Of a stretch of 64,000 nucleotides of DNA, positions 59,795-64,000 are shown piece by piece. Position numbers and translations under genes: made by a program. Position 1 is the stretch's first letter. Each line of letters begins with the position of its first letter. Source of the DNA: Sabellastarte sp. h YS-2021 (Eukaryota > Annelida > Polychaeta > Sabellida > Sabellidae); NCBI GenBank assembly GCA_964017235.1, contig OZ024938.1, positions 10,159,454 through 10,223,453 on the forward strand. The letters are read 5' to 3'. The notes beneath the pieces are model-generated. The model worked only from the letters and a program-made list of their open reading frames with translations, had not been told where the DNA came from and made no database searches.

Positions 59795-61519
59795 ATGGAA
59801 GGTTTAAATCACAAAGTCATCCTGAAATGCTTCAGAACGTTGGCAGTGATAATTTTAATCGCTTGTCAATCCTCCCAGTGTGGTCGTATTCTCATGTATC
59901 CATTCGCCCACTGCATCAACTCACATCTACTCAACATGGAAAAGCTAGCCGCCATTCTCCTCAAAGATGGACATGACATCACCATGTTCGTCCCAAGGAC
60001 ATATGAGGGACCATACACCAACACTGACCTTTCCAAGGTCAACTACATCTACTTCCAACCACCAGATCATGTCAAGTCTATCTGTAAGTTTGACTCCTTA
60101 GACGATTTCCTCAGTGCTTCGCTCACAGAAATACTCAAGACCTTCTACAGGGGGACGTACGTTTACTGCGAGAGTCTGGTGCAAAATCGCCGTGTCTTGG
60201 ACAAGATCAAACAACAGGGTTACGACCTGGCTATCTATGATGCAGTTGACCAATGCAGTAAGATCCTGGCAGACTACATAGATATTCCTTTCATTGTGTT
60301 TCATACCAGTGGCATGGAGTCTATATTGCCCAGAAACCCTGCCTATTTACCATCCATGATGACCAGCTTCACAGATGACATGAATTTGTACCAGCGTGTC
60401 ATCAATACTATGGGCTACTTAGTCCAGAAACTCATTGTCCACTACACTTACAACTACTACCAGGAGCTACGTGTCAACAACGGCATGAATGCCTCGCTAA
60501 GTGTCTATGACAGCTTCAATAGAGCCTCACTGAGGCTTATTCTCGGGGAATATGGTGTGGATTATGTGGGACCAACACGACCCAATCATGTGACTGTTGG
60601 TGGATTTATTCATCCTGAGCCCCACTCCTTGCCGCAAGGACTTAAGGACTTTCTAGACAAGGCCGACCGGGGTGTTGTCATTGTCAGTTTTGGTTCCATT
60701 GCCCGAGAGTTTGGCAACCACTGGCGAGAGATCTTTGCAAAAGCTCTGGCAATGCTGCCAATGCAGGTGATTTGGCGGTACGACGAAGAACCTCCAAAAG
60801 CCCTGGGAAATAATACACTGCTCGTAGACTGGTTCCCACAATCTGATGTATTGGCTCATCCGAATGTCAAGGTCTTCATAACTCACTGCGGCATGAACGC
60901 GGCCTATGAAGCAGCATACACTGGTGTACCTGTAGTAGCCATACCTCTGTTTGCAGATCAGTTTTTCCAGGCATCTAAACTCATAAAACATGTTGGCATG
61001 GGGGAACAGCTCAGCATACGGACAATGACTCCACAAATTCTGCATGATGCAGTGATCAATGTCTATAATAACAAGCAGTTTGCAATAAGGGCCAAAGCAA
61101 TATCCAAGATCATGCTTCAGCGGCCGATTCCACAAAGCCAGGAGATTCAGAGGTGGGTGAACTATTTGATATTTCACCAAGGAGCATTCCATCTCCAGTC
61201 CAAGGAGCACGATCTGACCTGGTACCAGTACTACCTGCTTGATGTGGTCTGCATCCTCCTCATTCTACTGGCAGCCGTGGGTTTTCTGCTGTTTCATATA
61301 CTTTCCGCAATATTTCGGTTCTTCAAGTCTAAGCTGCTGCAAATAACAAAGTCTGTGAGTACAAAGCCAGAACTGAAAGAGGAACTTAAGGAGTCCTTCT
61401 TGGATGACAAAACCTCTGCTATGAGTCAACAAAGCAAAGCTGCTAGATTTCTATCTAAAGACTTAATACCCAAGGCAGCAGCAACAACAAGAGTTGGGCG
61501 AGATTCCAATTTGACCTGA
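59795..61519 (+). CDS. UDP-glycosyltransferase (UGT family, GT1), membrane-anchored
   Basis: Transfers a sugar from a UDP-sugar to small lipophilic acceptors; animal members sit in the ER membrane facing the lumen. Visible in the 574-residue product: signal peptide about 10-29 (LAVIILIAC), acceptor-half catalytic His44 in the SHL motif, partner Asp149 (IYDAVDQC), sequons at Asn232 and Asn339, and the UGT signature 346-389 from WFPQSDVL through HCGMNAAYEA to FADQ. HCG replaces the commoner HGG. The membrane anchor is about 480-505. The cytosolic tail of about 65 residues is long for the family and lacks a C-terminal KKxx signal. The start is supported by an in-frame upstream TAA (59,774) and a good context (ACAATGG). 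The coding part is one uninterrupted exon. Sugar donor and substrate cannot be read from sequence. A 185-codon antisense frame is a shadow. Confidence 0.95.
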   Translation: MEGLNHKVILKCFRTLAVIILIACQSSQCGRILMYPFAHCINSHLLNMEKLAAILLKDGHDITMFVPRTYEGPYTNTDLSKVNYIYFQPPDHVKSICKFDSLDDFLSASLTEILKTFYRGTYVYCESLVQNRRVLDKIKQQGYDLAIYDAVDQCSKILADYIDIPFIVFHTSGMESILPRNPAYLPSMMTSFTDDMNLYQRVINTMGYLVQKLIVHYTYNYYQELRVNNGMNASLSVYDSFNRASLRLILGEYGVDYVGPTRPNHVTVGGFIHPEPHSLPQGLKDFLDKADRGVVIVSFGSIAREFGNHWREIFAKALAMLPMQVIWRYDEEPPKALGNNTLLVDWFPQSDVLAHPNVKVFITHCGMNAAYEAAYTGVPVVAIPLFADQFFQASKLIKHVGMGEQLSIRTMTPQILHDAVINVYNNKQFAIRAKAISKIMLQRPIPQSQEIQRWVNYLIFHQGAFHLQSKEHDLTWYQYYLLDVVCILLILLAAVGFLLFHILSAIFRFFKSKLLQITKSVSTKPELKEELKESFLDDKTSAMSQQSKAARFLSKDLIPKAAATTRVGRDSNLT

Positions 61520-61532
61520 AGTATTGCTTTTT

Positions 61533-61575
61533 TACTGGAAGTGTAACCCAACTTTTACTGGAAGTGTAACCCAAG
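61533..61575 (+). repeat. Short direct duplication in the UGT 3' region
   Basis: TTTTACTGGAAGTGTAACCC occurs twice in succession just after the stop codon. It probably lies in the 3' UTR. Confidence 0.85.
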
Positions 61576-62734
61576 GATACTGGGCCTGTCTGGTTTAGTT
61601 TGGCTAAGAAGCAGCTTAACAGGCTTTCAAAGGTCTTAATCTGTTGTGAAAAGATCTTGGACAAACCAAGGAAGTCTACAGTACTATCTGAAGATTCCAG
61701 CAATGACAGTCCATTCTGGAAAATGGGTGACGAATAGTACAAAATGGCAAAGACTGCCTGATAAAAATGATAGTTTTATCTGAAGAGATTCATATTTTTG
61801 AAGACTATGGAGACTTACCCAAAACTGTTGCAAATATACATTCAGTGTTACTTAATATATCTGTGTTATTTATTTACTTATAATTTGTGTATCAAGCGTG
61901 CTAAGTTATGATAATGATGTTTAACACTGTCCTATTTTGATAAAACAAAGCTCTATGATTATATCTGTGTTTGAGAATCAATATCTAATTCCCCCCACAC
62001 AGGATCCATATGCAGCCTTCATTGATTACTGATAATACACCTTCAAACCCTGTTCACACTTTGCCAATAACACACCTAATATAACCCACGTTTGAATGTT
62101 ATGTATTGTATGACTTCATAAGCATGTCATTAGTTACCAGTCTTTTCATTAATGTTATGCATTACATTACACCCTACCCTTAATTACCAACCATAAATTT
62201 ATTTTCTCTTACCCTGAATTTTGAAGAATTTAGCCTTAAACTGTCCATCAATATAACCTGGAATGTACTAAATGCCCAAATAGGCTGGAGTTTCCTATTT
62301 TTAAGCATTTGTCAAACAATTGCTCTAACAATTCTAGAACTTCCTCGCTCTTCATATAAGGACCCCGAATTTTTCAGTAATATCCTTTAAGAATCATCTT
62401 AAGACTAACCTCATATCAAGTTTTAACTAGTACCTTGTAACTTTCCCTCATTTATACTGGCAACCCTAGATTAATCACCTAGAAGATCCCCTGATTAGCA
62501 TACCGAGATCCCCTGTGGGGATGATATTGTGCCTACAAAGTCATTTGGATGAAATAACCACCAACAAATATTCTAAAAACATATTATTGAAAATGTCATA
62601 GTTTTAGACTTTCTAATAGCTCATACTTCATGAAAGCAAAAACATAAAAACTTAGGGGTAATATATTATTACACTAATGTTTCCACTTAATATTGAGTGA
62701 AAAATCAAGGCTCTAAAATCTTTGTGATATGAGA
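61576..62734. other. UGT 3' flank; no further gene recognised
   Basis: I saw no obvious AATAAA within the first several hundred bases, so the polyadenylation site is open. The minus frame at 61,455-61,742 overlaps the UGT end and is not credible. Confidence 0.35.
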
Positions 62735-63150
62735 AATATGTCACAAATATGGCAGTAAAAACATTCAAAGGTCACACCGAAGGTTGCCTGCCTACACCCC
62801 TCAATCAATGTCCATGCCAGCTATAAACTTTGTACATCTTAGTTTCCACGATATAGCTCAGACAACATTTTAAAGGCCAAGGTGATATCAAGGTCACACC
62901 ATAATGTTGCACCACCTATCAATGTCTCTACCAAGAGTCACCCTCCAACACACCTTACAGTCTCCAAGATAAAGCCCAGTCAAGATTTCAAAAGTCAAAG
63001 TCACTACAGCAAGGTTAAAAAAGGTCAAATCAAGGTAACACCATGGCACGGTACACCTACACACCCCCAACCAAAGTCCTCACCAAGTATGAAATTCTTA
63101 CACCTCATGTTTTCTGAGATATGGACCAGACAAAATATTTTTTCCGCCAC
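62735..63150 (+). mobile_element. 146-bp-repeat element, copy F (diverged)
   Basis: The end of the family head (TTTGTGATATGAGAAATATG, ATGGCAGT) is followed by about two and a half decayed monomers (CCTACACCCCTCAATCAATG, GATATAGCTCAGACAACATT, AAGGTCAAATCAAGGTAACA) and the start of the tail (TTTTTTCCGCCACCC). With copy E it brackets the UGT gene. Confidence 0.7.
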
Positions 63151-64000
63151 CCAAAAAACAACATTTTTTTTCAAATAACACCAAAAACCTAAACAATTCC
63201 AATTATAACCTGTTGGGGTAAACATTTCCTGAAAATTTCAGTAAAATTCATGTATAGGTATTGTCCTCCAGAGCTCAAAATCCCACACAAAAAACATTCA
63301 AAACCTATTCAGCTACAGGTGCTGACTGTTGATAAATATGTCCTGAAAATGTGCTGAAATATCTGTACACAGTGGTTGGCACAAATTACAAGTCTTGATG
63401 TAAATATATCCTGAATATTTGATAAAATCTGTGCAGGAACTTAAACTGCAGGGCACATGGAAACTCGACATAATTTGTCCTAATTCATCTCTATATAGTC
63501 AATGACTTTATAATAAAAAAACTTTTTATTCAAATTTATACAACAGGAAAGAATGCTGCCATGTTATTAGTGTTCTAAGAATTAGAACGCATATCTTGAC
63601 TTCAATCTTACTATCAACTGTTTTGGTATCACAAGCATTTCTCCAGAAATATTTAAGTGATTGGCTTGAATGTTTTTTAAACTTCCAAAAATAACCGGCC
63701 TTTTCCTGTCAGCTGTACTGTAATATTTGGCATAGTTCAGATGAACAGGAGTTGACTTGACTTTTTTCTAATGTTTATCGCCTCAAAGGAATTTCACTGT
63801 AAAAGTAACGCAATCATTAGAATTCTCAATATTTTGATTTTTGAGTCACAAGCTAAAAAGGAATCAACTGATACCTTTTTGTCTGTATATTATGAGAAAA
63901 AAATTTGAAAAAAAATGATGTTTATTAATTTTGCAAATTATACAACAATTTGTGTGAATTCTCTACTTTTTTAGGACCTCAAGATCTATCCCATTGTAAT
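63151..64000. other. No recognisable feature
   Basis: AT-rich sequence to the window edge without a supported frame or matched repeat. Confidence 0.4.

Noticed and set aside
60653-61210. 185-codon minus-strand open frame
   Set aside because: It is antisense to the UGT coding exon, where codon bias can keep the opposite frame open; no motif.

Overview
The window looks like AT-rich nuclear DNA from a marine invertebrate, most likely a mollusc and probably a bivalve. That rests on a lophotrochozoan-style UGT, a DIRS retroelement, 5S- and tRNA-derived SINEs and many tandem-repeat-cored elements. The lineage is inferred from style, not from a database match. There are no bacterial features, no operons and no CRISPR. 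Only one intact protein-coding gene is convincing: a 574-codon UDP-glycosyltransferase (59,795-61,519, + strand) with a signal peptide, donor-binding signature, C-terminal membrane anchor and a long cytosolic tail. A splice acceptor lies 70 nt before its start codon.

The rest is a nested repeat landscape. 0-8 kb: tRNA- and 5S-derived SINEs, a 225-bp MITE, and the first copy of an element family with a 146-bp tandem core. 8.4-13.2 kb: a second copy of that element, split by a 3.2-kb hairpin-ended element built on 351-bp repeats. 15.4-19.9 kb: a 2.2-kb transposon with 15-bp TIRs and dozens of GGGCCAC motifs, inserted in a satellite whose monomers carry GGCCGCC, followed by two hairpin-ended array modules. 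23.5-28.4 kb: two more 146-bp-repeat elements. 29.0-37.5 kb: an 8.45-kb element made almost wholly of 151-, 133- and 166-bp tandem arrays with matching ends. 40-41.6 kb: an inverted pair of MITEs and another TIR element. 46.7-52.3 kb: a decayed but structurally complete DIRS-type retroelement on the minus strand (inverted terminal repeats, internal complementary region, RT, RNase H and tyrosine-recombinase remnants). 52.3-57.2 kb: 147-bp arrays and another hairpin-ended element. 57.9-63.2 kb: the UGT gene flanked on both sides by 146-bp-repeat elements.

The most interesting signal is a shared terminal syntax across elements with unrelated interiors. On the left: AACAAGA, then a short hairpin whose stem sequence differs from copy to copy but stays paired, then a short inverted repeat. 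On the right: GAC-rich short repeats, then a perfect hairpin containing the other inverted-repeat copy. One insertion can be reconstructed against two empty relatives in the same window. It confirms both boundaries and shows no target-site duplication, which hints at rolling-circle or HUH-type transposition. A second theme is that two unrelated satellites (146 and 147 bp) both carry nuclear-receptor half-site motifs (AGGTCA, TCAAGGTCA), including two DR1 sites about 1.4 kb upstream of the UGT.
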